DNA of 64,000 nt from Pseudomonas moorei. GTDB taxonomy: Bacteria > Pseudomonadota > Gammaproteobacteria > Pseudomonadales > Pseudomonadaceae. Below, piece by piece: positions 9,172 through 17,162 of the stretch. A program made the position numbers and the translations under genes. The notes beneath the pieces were generated by a model, which had not been told where the DNA came from, did no database searches, and saw only the letters and a list, made by a program, of their open reading frames with translations. Where the stretch lies: the NCBI RefSeq assembly GCF_008801475.1, contig NZ_VZPP01000009.1, positions 124,001-188,000 on the forward strand. Direction: 5' to 3'. Every line of letters starts with the position of its first letter. The first letter of the stretch is position 1.

Positions 9172-9449
9172 TGAGTGATGACGCCGTTGTACTTGTCTTC
9201 ATTACCGGTATTGCTCATTTGTTGAGTGCATTCAGGCTGGCCTGTTATCAGCGTGATGAGGTGCGACACCGTTGGCGTGACGGACTGTTGACCAGCCTGT
9301 GTGGCGGGCTGTTTTGCGTGGCCGGGATGGATGTACTTATAGCCTCTGTACCGGTGAGTCCATGGCATTCAGTCGTGAGCGTGCTGTTATGCGTACTGAT
9401 AGTACGAAATGAAGGAAATATCATTGTGCTATGGCGCGCCTTGAAGTAA
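9168..9449 (+). CDS. Phage holin family protein (second of pair)
   Basis: 93 residues with about three hydrophobic segments (residues 5-20, 40-60 and 66-84) and a charged loop YQRDEVRHRWRD. This resembles the three-membrane-segment holin family that follows the first holin in P2-like Pseudomonas lysis cassettes. It overlaps the preceding holin by four bases, implying coupled translation. Downstream, after 24 bp, a CI-type repressor gene ends on the opposite strand. No lysozyme follows. Confidence 0.6.
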   Translation: MMSDDAVVLVFITGIAHLLSAFRLACYQRDEVRHRWRDGLLTSLCGGLFCVAGMDVLIASVPVSPWHSVVSVLLCVLIVRNEGNIIVLWRALK

Positions 9450-9473
9450 ACGCTCTTCGGGCTATATATGACT

Positions 9474-9899
9474 TCATGTTTCTTTCGACTGTTGAAGTGT
9501 CGCAAGAATGGCGGCCATTTCCGATAGTTGAAGTTCCATGTCTCGCAGGCGTCGCTTTTCCTCCAGTGCATGTTGAATGGCGCGGCGATCCTCTTCATTG
9601 AGTAAACGCCACAACGCGAGAATTGTATTTTCTCGCGTCGCATTGTCCTGATTTTCCTCGGCTGACTGCGCAGGAGCAGACCGTAATACCGGCCCTTCAC
9701 CGAGCAGTAACCAGTCAAGAGAGATGCCACGCGCTTGTGCGATATCTACGCATAATGAGTACGGTGTGCTGTCGCGACCTTTCCAGCTGCTGAGGGTTTG
9801 CGGACTGATCTTTAGCGCGGAGGATAGTGATGCATCGCTTGTAGTACCGGTGATTTGCTTTAAGCGCGTCAGAACAGCTTGTGATTTTTTGCTACGCAA
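9474..9899 (-). CDS. Phage CI-type repressor, N-terminal HTH only
   Basis: 141 residues. Residues 8-70 form a CI-repressor helix-turn-helix (DASLSSALKISPQTLSSWKG, then CVDIAQARGISLDWLLLGEG), as in the Phage_CI_repr family and PrtR-type regulators. The C-terminal part (about 95-141) is a charged, probably coiled-coil helix. There is no S24 peptidase domain, so RecA-driven self-cleavage would not be expected. It is divergent from the Ogr-type genes and convergent with the holins. The region is visibly richer in A+T than its surroundings, which supports a foreign origin. Confidence 0.75.
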   Translation of the reverse strand: MRSKKSQAVLTRLKQITGTTSDASLSSALKISPQTLSSWKGRDSTPYSLCVDIAQARGISLDWLLLGEGPVLRSAPAQSAEENQDNATRENTILALWRLLNEEDRRAIQHALEEKRRLRDMELQLSEMAAILATLQQSKET

Positions 9900-9947
9900 T
9901 TTGAGCCTCTTCCTTTTGACATATGCTTTTTGAGTGCCTAATTTATG

Positions 9948-9960
9948 CGTAATGAGTACG
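9948..9960. promoter_or_regulatory. Possible operator upstream of the CI-type repressor
   Basis: CGTA-N5-TACG palindrome in the A+T-rich divergent spacer, 49 bp before the repressor start. The 11 bases TAATGAGTACG recur at about 9753-9763 inside the repressor gene, and a related palindrome (CGTACT-GAT-AGTACG) sits at 9392-9406 at the end of the second holin. The pattern is weak and the binding protein is unknown. Confidence 0.25.
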
Positions 9961-10008
9961 TTTTTTCTTGTGAGTAATCAATCGTCAACTATGAATCAGA
10001 AGAATACG

Positions 10009-10203
10009 ATGTCGAAACTTCCTAATGGTAGCAAGGTGATTTCCTACGGGTTTAGTTCTTACCCAAGACGCTTCTGCCCATTGCACTTCCTTTTGTCCGG
10101 CAGGCGCCATTCGCAAGGGCGGATCTTGGCGAGCAATGCTTCCAGCAGTATTGCGTTTGACAATGTCGATTACCACCAGACGACCATCGGGAAGCAGGCA
10201 TGA
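10009..10203 (+). CDS. Small unknown ORF coupled to the Ogr-like gene
   Basis: 64 codons from an ATG at 10009 with a weak AGAAGA ribosome site; an ATG at 9991 would add six residues. Its stop overlaps the start of the Ogr-like gene (ATGA at 10200-10203), a sign of translational coupling. Only the last 25 residues (ending VDYHQTTIGKQA) use codons like a real gene. The first half looks poor, so it may be the decayed remains of a Cox-like or other phage early gene. No family is recognised. Confidence 0.3.
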   Translation: MSKLPNGSKVISYGFSSYPRRFCPLHFLLSGRRHSQGRILASNASSSIAFDNVDYHQTTIGKQA

Positions 10204-10478
10204 GCACTTACAAAATGGTGTGTCCGCACTGCTTGAACCGGATGCGCATTCGAACCAGCGAGGGCCGTCATATTTTTCTGCGGGTCGCCTATTTGCAATG
10301 TACGTCGGAAGCTTGCGGCTGGTCGGTTCGCGCCGAGTTCGAAATGACCCATGAACTTTCCCCCAGTGGAATGCCCAACCCGGCGGTTCGTTTACCTTGC
10401 GCCGGGCCGGACTTGCGCCGTGCCGCCCGCCCTGTTGCGGTCAGCGATGCTTCGACGGACCTGCAACAGGAGTCGTGA
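10200..10478 (+). CDS. Ogr/Delta-type zinc finger transcription activator
   Basis: 92 residues. The first 45 carry CPHC, then C-x4-C (LQCTSEACGW), with the basic RMRIRTS segment between: the four-cysteine zinc finger of the P2 Ogr / P4 Delta family. In P2-like phages this protein binds late promoters and recruits RNA polymerase. The C-terminal half is Pro/Ala-rich and not conserved in the family. Here it lies beside a CI-type repressor but without structural phage genes, so its natural targets are missing unless it acts on another prophage or on the lysis-like cassette. Confidence 0.75.
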   Translation: MSTYKMVCPHCLNRMRIRTSEGRHIFLRVAYLQCTSEACGWSVRAEFEMTHELSPSGMPNPAVRLPCAGPDLRRAARPVAVSDASTDLQQES

Positions 10479-10480
10479 AC

Positions 10481-10843
10481 ATGAACGAAGTCGATGAAAA
10501 CCCAGAATTGAATGAGGATCTGCTGGCGATGGCCCGGGCTTTTCTGGTTCGTCATGAAAGCGAAGGATTGCTTGATGACCAGGTGTTGTTCTGTCGTGCC
10601 GTCAAGCATTTGCAAAGTGTCGATGTGCCCATGCACGTGGCGGAAAGACTGGTCAGCCATGCCTATGGGGAGCTCAAGTCGAGCCATGATCGTCGGCGTC
10701 TGGACATCGCCGCGAGCTCTGAAACCGTCGCCGTGGTGACTGACCCGCTCAACGGTCTTACCTGGGCGGTACCGGTCGGGTTGATCGTCAAATACGTGAT
10801 CAACTCGCCGAGTAACCGCAGGCTGCGACTGGTTGAGCCGTGA
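10481..10843 (+). CDS. Hypothetical protein downstream of Ogr homologue
   Basis: 120 residues from an ATG with a clear AGGAG site, two bases after the Ogr-like stop, so probably one operon. No family is recognised. It is soluble, acidic at the N-terminus (NEVDENPELNEDLLAMARAF) with helical character to about residue 70. A short beta-like C-terminal part follows (VAVVTDPLNGLTWAVPVGLIV). Position suggests a phage-derived early or regulatory protein, which is inference only. Confidence 0.6.
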   Translation: MNEVDENPELNEDLLAMARAFLVRHESEGLLDDQVLFCRAVKHLQSVDVPMHVAERLVSHAYGELKSSHDRRRLDIAASSETVAVVTDPLNGLTWAVPVGLIVKYVINSPSNRRLRLVEP

Positions 10844-10978
10844 TGCTTTAAAGGCGTTAATTCAGGTCTTGGGTGGCGTGACCAAGACCTGCCACAAAAT
10901 AACCCCGTGCCCAAAACCCTCGGCCCCCCTAAAATACCCGGCATTCTCCCGATTCGTATTGCCCGAGGCCGTTTTTCC

Positions 10979-12193
10979 ATGTCTGTCACCGCCACTCCCG
11001 CCAGCCTCGCGCCGGATCAACACGCGCAGTTCATCGAGCTGCTGCAATCGAGCCTCGATCACAATGCCTTCATCAAACTGGTGCTGGCCAAATACGTCGG
11101 CGAAGAAGCGGAGCTGCAGCGGGTCATCATCAAGCCGGTGACCGTCAAGTCGCAGCCGTGCCTGTCCTTCGTCTATCGCTACAAAACCCGCGACATCACC
11201 AAGAACCTGCCGCTGGCCGAAGGTGTCGCAAGCGTTGCCGAGCTGCTCCCCGCGTCGTTCAAAAATGCACATTTACTGTCGCTGACCGATGAAGCCCAGC
11301 TCGAATACAGCAAAAAGGGCAAGTCTTCGCTGTTCAGGAGCAAACCCCAGCAACTGCGTGAAGTGCCGTCCGCCGAGCACAACCGTGAGAAAAACCGCTT
11401 CCTTGACTTGAGCCGACCGTTTCTCGCCGACCTTGGCGTGACCAACAAGCAGCATGAGCTGATTCCTGCGATGTCGCGCAAATGGAAGCAGATCAACAAG
11501 TTCATCGAAGTGTTCAGCCATGCCCTGACCTCGTCTCCCTTGGCGCTGGACAAGCCGGTGCGTGTGGCGGACTTCGGTTCGGGCAAGGGTTACCTGACCT
11601 TTGCCATTCACGATTACCTGCGCAATACCTTGAACGCTGAAGGCGAAGTGACGGGCGTCGAGTTGCGCGAGGACATGGTCACCCTCTGCAATGCCGCAGC
11701 GGCCAGGCTCGAGCATCCGGGGCTGGTCTTCAAATGTGGTGACGTGCGTAGCGTGGCGCCGAGCGAACTGGAGGTGATGATCGCGCTGCATGCCTGCGAC
11801 ATCGCCACCGACTACGCGATTCACACCGGCATCCGTTCCGGCGCGTCGATCATCATGTGCTCGCCGTGCTGCCACAAACAGATTCGCCTGCAAATCCAGA
11901 GCCCGGCATTGCTCAAGCCGATGCTGCAATACGGCTTGCACCTGGGCCAGCAGGCAGAGATGGTGACCGACAGTCTGCGTGCACTGTTCCTCGAAGCCTG
12001 TGGTTACGAGACCAAGGTGTTCGAGTTCATCTCACTGGACCATACCAACAAGAACAAGATGATCCTGGCGGTCAAACGCGCCGAGCCGGTGGACCCGGCC
12101 CAACTGTTGGTGAAGATCCAGGAGCTGAAGGATTTCTATCACATCAGTGAGCATTGCCTGGAAACGCTGCTACGGGCCGACGGTTACCTGTGA
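10979..12193 (+). CDS. Class I SAM-dependent methyltransferase (Methyltransf_32-like)
   Basis: 404 residues from the ATG at 10979. A variable N-terminal domain is followed from about residue 190 by a Rossmann methyltransferase core. Motif I is V-A-D-F-G-S-G-K-G-Y and an acidic residue follows in GVELREDM. The later ALHACDIATDYAIHTGI and MCSPCCHKQIRLQ segments (Cys-Cys-His) are characteristic of the Methyltransf_32 group shared with some eukaryotic proteins. Substrate unknown; RNA is plausible by family. It ends just before a long perfect hairpin. Confidence 0.8.
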   Translation: MSVTATPASLAPDQHAQFIELLQSSLDHNAFIKLVLAKYVGEEAELQRVIIKPVTVKSQPCLSFVYRYKTRDITKNLPLAEGVASVAELLPASFKNAHLLSLTDEAQLEYSKKGKSSLFRSKPQQLREVPSAEHNREKNRFLDLSRPFLADLGVTNKQHELIPAMSRKWKQINKFIEVFSHALTSSPLALDKPVRVADFGSGKGYLTFAIHDYLRNTLNAEGEVTGVELREDMVTLCNAAAARLEHPGLVFKCGDVRSVAPSELEVMIALHACDIATDYAIHTGIRSGASIIMCSPCCHKQIRLQIQSPALLKPMLQYGLHLGQQAEMVTDSLRALFLEACGYETKVFEFISLDHTNKNKMILAVKRAEPVDPAQLLVKIQELKDFYHISEHCLETLLRADGYL

Positions 12194-12196
12194 TCC

Positions 12197-12240
12197 GCTT
12201 GCTGGCGATGGCGATCCTGAGGACGCCATCGCCAGCAAGC
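12197..12240. terminator. 17-bp perfect hairpin between convergent genes
   Basis: GCTTGCTGGCGATGGCG (12197-12213) and its exact complement (12224-12240) flank a 10-base loop. The arms carry a REP-like core (GCTTGCTGGCGATGG), and GCTCCCACAGG follows. It separates the methyltransferase gene from the convergent DMT transporter gene and may serve both as a bidirectional terminator. Confidence 0.7.
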
Positions 12241-12255
12241 TGGCTCCCACAGGAT

Positions 12256-13146
12256 TTATGCGGTGGCAATTCGCGCGGGTTTGATGGCGGTCTTGCGTCC
12301 CAGCATCACCGTCACGATCACCCCGGCGGCAAACAGCCAGGTGATCGGCTCGACGTGTTCGCCGAAGAACAACGCCGAGAAGGCGATGGTGAAGAAGATC
12401 TGCAGCAACTGGATCTGGCTGACCCGCGCAATACCGCCCATGGCCAGCCCGGCGTACCAGGCAAAGAACCCGATGAACTGCGAAAACAGTGAGACATAAC
12501 CGAAAGCCCACCAGGTTTTCGCCGAAATCTCGCCTTGATGTTGCAGCGCCAGATACACCACCGGCCCGATCAGCACGGGCGTCGACAGCACCAGCGCCCA
12601 GCAGATCACCTGCCAGCCGCCCATTTCCTTGGCCAGGCGACCGCCTTCGGCATACCCCAGGCCGCCCACGGCAATCGCTCCGAGCATCAACAAATCGCCG
12701 GCCTGAATGCTGCCGGCACCGCTGATCAGCGCATACCCGAGCACCAGCGCACTGCCCAGTGCGGCGCAGGCCCAGAACGCTTTCGACGGACGTTCATGGG
12801 ACAACCATGCGGCGTACAGCGCCACGCACAGGGGCTGCAGGCCATTGACCAGGGCGCCATGGGACGCCGGCAAGGTTTGCATGGCCCAGGCCGACAGCAC
12901 CGGGAAACCCAGAATCACCCCGGCAATCACCAGGGTCAGGCCCTTGACCTGCTTCCAGGTCGGCCATTTTTCACGACGCCAGAGCAACAGCAGTGCCGCG
13001 GGAATCGCCGCGAACAGGGCCCGGCCCAAGCCGTTGAGCAGTGGATGGAGTTCCTGCACGACGATTCGCGTGAAGGGCAGGGTGAGGCTGAAGATCACAA
13101 CGCCGAGCAGGCCCAGGGCCATGCCGGTGTTTTCGCGGGAGGACAT
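12256..13146 (-). CDS. DMT (EamA) family transporter
   Basis: 296 residues with about ten predicted hydrophobic helices in two repeated EamA halves, the standard layout of drug/metabolite transporters. The first half starts ALGLLGVVIFSLTLPFTRIVV and the second includes GDLLMLGAIAVGGLGYAEG. It would move a metabolite across the inner membrane; no substrate can be inferred. It stands alone, with its 3' end facing the long hairpin at 12197-12240. Confidence 0.85.
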   Translation of the reverse strand: MSSRENTGMALGLLGVVIFSLTLPFTRIVVQELHPLLNGLGRALFAAIPAALLLLWRREKWPTWKQVKGLTLVIAGVILGFPVLSAWAMQTLPASHGALVNGLQPLCVALYAAWLSHERPSKAFWACAALGSALVLGYALISGAGSIQAGDLLMLGAIAVGGLGYAEGGRLAKEMGGWQVICWALVLSTPVLIGPVVYLALQHQGEISAKTWWAFGYVSLFSQFIGFFAWYAGLAMGGIARVSQIQLLQIFFTIAFSALFFGEHVEPITWLFAAGVIVTVMLGRKTAIKPARIATA

Positions 13147-13357
13147 GATGGCAACCAGAATCGAGGGTGATGAGAGATGCCTTCATCTAGCCATAAATGC
13201 CGGGTTTGGCGCTGTTACAGCTAGGTGCAGAGTTATCCGTACAGTTTGAGGACGCCTTCGCAGTCCATCAGGTAGTAGCTGGTTATTACCCGACCCGCCG
13301 GATAAGGACTACCTTGAATACTCCTGCCTGCCTACGTTTTCCAGAGGAGTCCTCCCC

Positions 13358-13939
13358 ATGGCCGCTAAAAAAATTCTGATGCTGGTCGGCGATTACGTCG
13401 AAGACTATGAAGTGATGGTGCCGTTCCAGGCGCTGCTGATGGTCGGTCACACGGTACACGCGGTGTGCCCGGACAAAACCGCCGGCCAGACTGTGCGCAC
13501 CGCGATCCATGACTTCGAAGGCGACCAGACCTACAGCGAAAAACCCGGTCACCTGTTTGCCCTGAACTTCGACTTCGCCAAGGTCGCGGCAGCGGACTAC
13601 GACGCGCTGCTGATCCCTGGCGGTCGTGCACCGGAATATCTGCGGCTGAACGAAAAAGTCCTGGAGCTGGTACGGGATTTCGACAAGGCCGGCAAACCGA
13701 TTGCCGCTGTGTGCCACGGTGCGCAGTTGCTGGCGGCGGCAGGAATTCTCGAAGGCCGCGAGTGCAGCGCTTACCCGGCCTGCGCGCCGGAAGTGCGCCT
13801 GGCTGGCGGTACCTATATCGATATCCCGGTGACGGACGGCCACGTTCAAGGCAATCTGGCCACCGCGCCGGCCTGGCCTGCCCATCCGAAGTGGCTGGCG
13901 GGTTTCCTCGGCTTGCTGGGCACCAAAATCACGCTGTAA
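13358..13939 (+). CDS. DJ-1/PfpI family protein
   Basis: 193 residues, preceded by GAGGAG. The flavodoxin-like fold starts KKILMLVGDYVEDYE, with the conserved Glu in VEDYE. The nucleophile-elbow cysteine sits in AVCHGAQLL near residue 123. LIPGGRAPEYLR is the usual preceding loop. Members are protein/sugar deglycase-like, chaperone or amidase-like enzymes; the Cys-His pair here suits catalytic activity. It is followed 14 bp later by a ribbon-helix-helix protein gene, possibly co-transcribed. Confidence 0.87.
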   Translation: MAAKKILMLVGDYVEDYEVMVPFQALLMVGHTVHAVCPDKTAGQTVRTAIHDFEGDQTYSEKPGHLFALNFDFAKVAAADYDALLIPGGRAPEYLRLNEKVLELVRDFDKAGKPIAAVCHGAQLLAAAGILEGRECSAYPACAPEVRLAGGTYIDIPVTDGHVQGNLATAPAWPAHPKWLAGFLGLLGTKITL

Positions 13940-13953
13940 CGAGGAACGTCACC

Positions 13954-14259
13954 ATGTGCGAGCTCTACGTCAAAGCTGACCCGATCCTCTACGAATCGCG
14001 CTCCCGCTCGCTGCGCATCTGCGGGGTGGTCACCACGCTGCGACTGGAGAATCAGTTCTGGGACATCCTCAGCGAAATCGCCGAGGTCGACGGCATGACC
14101 ACCAATCAGTTGATCGCCAAGCTGTATGAAGAGGTGATGGACTACCGCGGCGAGGTGGTGAATTTCGCCTCGTTCCTGCGGGTGAGTTGCACGCGGTATT
14201 TGAGTCAGCGGCGAGTGGCTGCTCCGGAGTTGTCGGTGGTGCGAACGGCGGTGAAATAG
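13954..14259 (+). CDS. Ribbon-helix-helix domain protein (RHH_4-like)
   Basis: 101 residues from the ATG at 13954, with a GAGGAA ribosome site. The segment SRSLRICGVVTTLRLENQFWDILSEIAEVDGMTTNQLI fits a ribbon-helix-helix DNA-binding domain of the kind found alone in many proteobacteria. The C-terminal part (NFASFLRVSCTRYL) is also typical of this group. It may regulate genes or act as a small DNA-binding partner. The preceding DJ-1 family gene is on the same strand 14 bp away. Confidence 0.75.
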   Translation: MCELYVKADPILYESRSRSLRICGVVTTLRLENQFWDILSEIAEVDGMTTNQLIAKLYEEVMDYRGEVVNFASFLRVSCTRYLSQRRVAAPELSVVRTAVK

Positions 14260-14279
14260 ATAGGCGTGCATCGATCCTG

Positions 14280-14298
14280 CCGGCCCCTCGCGGGCCGG
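14280..14298. other. GC-rich hairpin between RHH gene and yegP
   Basis: CCGGCCC-ctcgc-GGGCCGG, a 7-bp perfect stem. No T-tract follows, so factor-independent termination is uncertain. Confidence 0.4.
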
Positions 14299-14371
14299 TA
14301 CAGGCGACAAACGACCTGGCCTGATCTTTACTCTGAAGCGCGCAACCTCTCAATCGCCCAGGAGAAAGAGC

Positions 14372-14716
14372 ATGTCCGGATGGTACGAAGTGAGCAAAAG
14401 CATCAGCGGCCAATTCAGGTTTGTGCTGAAGGCGGCCAATGCCGAAACCATTCTGACCAGCGAGCACTACACCACGCGCGCCGCGGCCGATAAAGGCATC
14501 GCGGCGGTGCAGGCCAACAGCCCGCTGGGTGAGCGCTACGAGAAGAAAACCACCAGGGATGGCCACCCTTATTTCAACCTCAAGGCCGCTAATCACGAGA
14601 TTATCGGCAGCAGTGAAGCTTATTCGTCCGCCATCGCTCTGGAAAAAGGCATCGCCAGCGTCAAGGCCAACGGGCCGACCAAGGTGATCAAGGACAAGAC
14701 ATTGCCGGTGCTTTGA
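14372..14716 (+). CDS. yegP: YegP family protein (two DUF1508 repeats)
   Basis: 114 residues made of two tandem DUF1508 repeats. The first is about residues 3-52 (FRFVLKAANAETILTSEHYTT), the second 56-105 (FNLKAANHEIIGSSEAYSS). This doubled arrangement and length match YegP. Function is unknown; small soluble protein. A strong AGGAGA ribosome site precedes the start. A REP-type hairpin follows directly. Confidence 0.88.
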   Translation: MSGWYEVSKSISGQFRFVLKAANAETILTSEHYTTRAAADKGIAAVQANSPLGERYEKKTTRDGHPYFNLKAANHEIIGSSEAYSSAIALEKGIASVKANGPTKVIKDKTLPVL

Positions 14717-14722
14717 GGCAAT

Positions 14723-14746
14723 TGTGGGAGCAAGCTCGCTCCCACA
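14723..14746. terminator. REP-type hairpin between yegP and DUF4917 gene
   Basis: TGTGGGAGC and GCTCCCACA arms around a short centre, a single REP palindrome between convergent genes. It may act as a terminator for both. Confidence 0.6.
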
Positions 14747-14778
14747 TCGGTTTCGGGAAGACGCCAGATCCAGCTGCA

Positions 14779-15798
14779 CTAAACCTCGACCGGCACCGCC
14801 AGCTTCGGGCTACCCAGTGCATGGGTCTTGGAATCAAAAAAACGCAACTCAACACCCGTCCCCTCGAACACCTTCGCGTAATAGCGCTTCTGATGCTGGA
14901 TAAACGCCTTGCTGCGCGGATAGATCGAAATCGCCACCACCTGCGGTTTCGCCTGACGCAAGGCGTGCACGACATGACTGTCCTGTTCGCCCAGTGCATG
15001 ACCAAAAATGCACAAGCCTTCGCCATGCTCCAGCAGCTGGTCGTAGCAGAACGACAAATAATCCGAGCTGCGAATGGTCTTGAGCTTGTCCGCGCTCGGG
15101 CCTTCGTTGACGAACAGCGGCACGTCGTCGAGGGTCTTGATCGTGTTGTTGATCGCGAAATTACCCAGCAATGTGCCCTCGGTCGACATCAGCTTGCGCG
15201 CCGTGCCGTCCTGATTGCGTACCAGATGCAAACCGCCGTGCAGGTACAGCAAGCGGGTTTTGTCCGTGGCGGTGGCGCTGAGGTCGAAGCCGGGCTCGTC
15301 GCCCTGGAACAGATCGGTGATCGCCTGCGGCGAGTGCTGGATCGCCCAGTAATTGAGCAGGTCGTAGTTGGTGGTGAATACCGTGCGGTAGCTGGTCAGT
15401 TCCTGATTGATCGACGCCAGGGTCGAAGCCTGGACCAGACGCCACGGGATATGCACCGCGTGCACGGTGTTGATCAAGGCTTCCTTGATCGCGTAGTAAC
15501 GATTGCGCGGGGCGGCGGAGCTGACGGCCAGGGCCTTGTTGACCCGGCTGGTGGTTTTCAGCGCGCCGAGCACTTGTTCGAAACTGCGCGTTTGCAGCGC
15601 ATCGAACACACTCAATTCCGATTGGCTCAGGGGCTTTTCTTCGACGGTGCGGGCGTTCTCGAACAGCGAGTCGTAGCCGAAATCGTCCCACACGGCGCGG
15701 CTGGCGCCGTTGCCCACCAGCAAGCCGGCGAACGCGGCGCTTGAGCGCAAGGCGTTCCAGTCTTCAAGTTGGGCGTCGACATCCTGTAAATCGGTCAT
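14779..15798 (-). CDS. DUF4917 family protein with SIR2-like motifs
   Basis: 339 residues. The order of motifs suggests a SIR2-type Rossmann fold: G-N-G-A-S near residue 30 (LLVGNGASRAVW), T-T-N-Y-D near 145, L-H-G-G near 186, and F-G-H-A-L-G-E-Q-D near 268. These resemble the nucleotide-binding loops of SIR2-like proteins, some of which are NAD-consuming defence effectors, but the protein stands alone without a partner gene. DUF4917 has no established function known to me. It is transcribed opposite the divergent yiaY gene. Confidence 0.75.
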   Translation of the reverse strand: MTDLQDVDAQLEDWNALRSSAAFAGLLVGNGASRAVWDDFGYDSLFENARTVEEKPLSQSELSVFDALQTRSFEQVLGALKTTSRVNKALAVSSAAPRNRYYAIKEALINTVHAVHIPWRLVQASTLASINQELTSYRTVFTTNYDLLNYWAIQHSPQAITDLFQGDEPGFDLSATATDKTRLLYLHGGLHLVRNQDGTARKLMSTEGTLLGNFAINNTIKTLDDVPLFVNEGPSADKLKTIRSSDYLSFCYDQLLEHGEGLCIFGHALGEQDSHVVHALRQAKPQVVAISIYPRSKAFIQHQKRYYAKVFEGTGVELRFFDSKTHALGSPKLAVPVEV

Positions 15799-15952
15799 TG
15801 CGTTTGTCGTCTCGAAGCAAAAGGTCTGATGGGCGGCGACTTTATCACGACCAGACGTTGAGCCAGATCAACATGCGGCGTTGGCGACGGGTCGATCCTG
15901 AGCATTCAGTGGATCGGCGCTGCCGGTCTGAAGTTCGCCAGGAGACTCGTGC

Positions 15953-17101
15953 ATGAGTAGTACGTTTTTTATCCCCGCTGTGAACATCATGGGCATCGGT
16001 TGCCTGGACGAAGCCATGGACGCCATCCGCCAATACGGTTTTCGCAAGGCGTTCATCGTCACCGACGCCGGACTGGCCAAGGCCGGCGTGGCAAGCATGG
16101 TTGCCGGGAAGCTGGCGCTGCAGGACATCGACTCGGTGATTTTCGACGGTGCCAAGCCCAACCCCAGCGTCGCCAACGTCGAGCATGGCCTGGGTCTGCT
16201 CAAGGAGACCCGCTGTGACTTCGTGGTGTCCCTGGGCGGTGGCTCGCCCCACGACTGCGCCAAGGGGATTGCCTTGTGCGCGACCAATGGCGGGCAAATT
16301 CGCGACTACGAAGGCGTCGATCGATCCACTAAACCGCAACTGCCGTTGATTGCCATCAACACCACTGCCGGCACGGCCAGCGAGATGACCCGGTTCTGCA
16401 TCATCACCGACGAGTCGCGGCACGTGAAAATGGCCATTGTCGATCGCAACGTCACGCCGCTGCTGTCGGTCAACGATCCGGAGCTGATGACCGCCATGCC
16501 CAAGGGCCTGACGGCCGCCACCGGCATGGATGCCCTGACCCACGCCATCGAAGCCTACGTGTCCACCGCGGCCACCCCGATCACCGATGCCTGCGCCCTC
16601 AAGGCCATCACCCTGATCAGCGATAACCTGCGCTGGGTGGTACAGGACGGGGAAGACCTCGGGGCGCGGGAGAATATGGCGTACGCGCAGTTTCTGGCGG
16701 GCATGGCGTTCAACAATGCGTCCCTGGGCTTCGTGCATGCCATGGCCCACCAGTTGGGTGGCTTCTACGATTTGCCCCATGGTGTGTGCAACGCAGTGCT
16801 GTTGCCCCACGTGCAAAGCTTCAATGCCCAGGTCTGCGCGGTGCGCCTGACCGACGTGGCCCATGCCATGGGCGCCGACATTCGCGGATTCAGCCCGGAA
16901 GAGGGCGCCCAGGCAGCCATCGACGCCATCCGCCGCCTTGCCCGCGATGTGGACATCCCCGCCGGTTTGCGTGAACTTGGCGTGCGCCTCAACGACATCC
17001 CGACCCTGGCCAGCAACGCCCTGAAAGATGCATGCGGCGTGACCAACCCCCGGGCAGCGGATCAGCGGCAGATCGAGGAAATTTTCCGCAGCGCGTTCTA
17101 G
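15953..17101 (+). CDS. yiaY: Iron-containing alcohol dehydrogenase, YiaY type
   Basis: 382 residues, the length of YiaY/FucO-type group III alcohol dehydrogenases. The dinucleotide site is G-G-G-S-P-H-D near residue 97. The metal ligands fall in the usual places: Asp in MDALTHAIEAY (about 195-199), and His residues in GFVHAMAHQLGG and LPHGVCNA. It would interconvert an alcohol and aldehyde with NAD. No pathway partner is adjacent, so the substrate is open. The gene is separated from the divergent DUF4917 gene by about 150 bp. Confidence 0.88.
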   Translation: MSSTFFIPAVNIMGIGCLDEAMDAIRQYGFRKAFIVTDAGLAKAGVASMVAGKLALQDIDSVIFDGAKPNPSVANVEHGLGLLKETRCDFVVSLGGGSPHDCAKGIALCATNGGQIRDYEGVDRSTKPQLPLIAINTTAGTASEMTRFCIITDESRHVKMAIVDRNVTPLLSVNDPELMTAMPKGLTAATGMDALTHAIEAYVSTAATPITDACALKAITLISDNLRWVVQDGEDLGARENMAYAQFLAGMAFNNASLGFVHAMAHQLGGFYDLPHGVCNAVLLPHVQSFNAQVCAVRLTDVAHAMGADIRGFSPEEGAQAAIDAIRRLARDVDIPAGLRELGVRLNDIPTLASNALKDACGVTNPRAADQRQIEEIFRSAF

Positions 17102-17162
17102 ACGTTTTGACGGCCGGGCGCGAGCATCGCGCCCAAGGCCAGTATGACCGGGTGGCCTCCCT

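Noticed and set aside
13147..13357. Gene in the DMT transporter-DJ-1 spacer
   Set aside because: The 60-codon frame has no ribosome site and runs into the DJ-1 start; nothing else is seen there.
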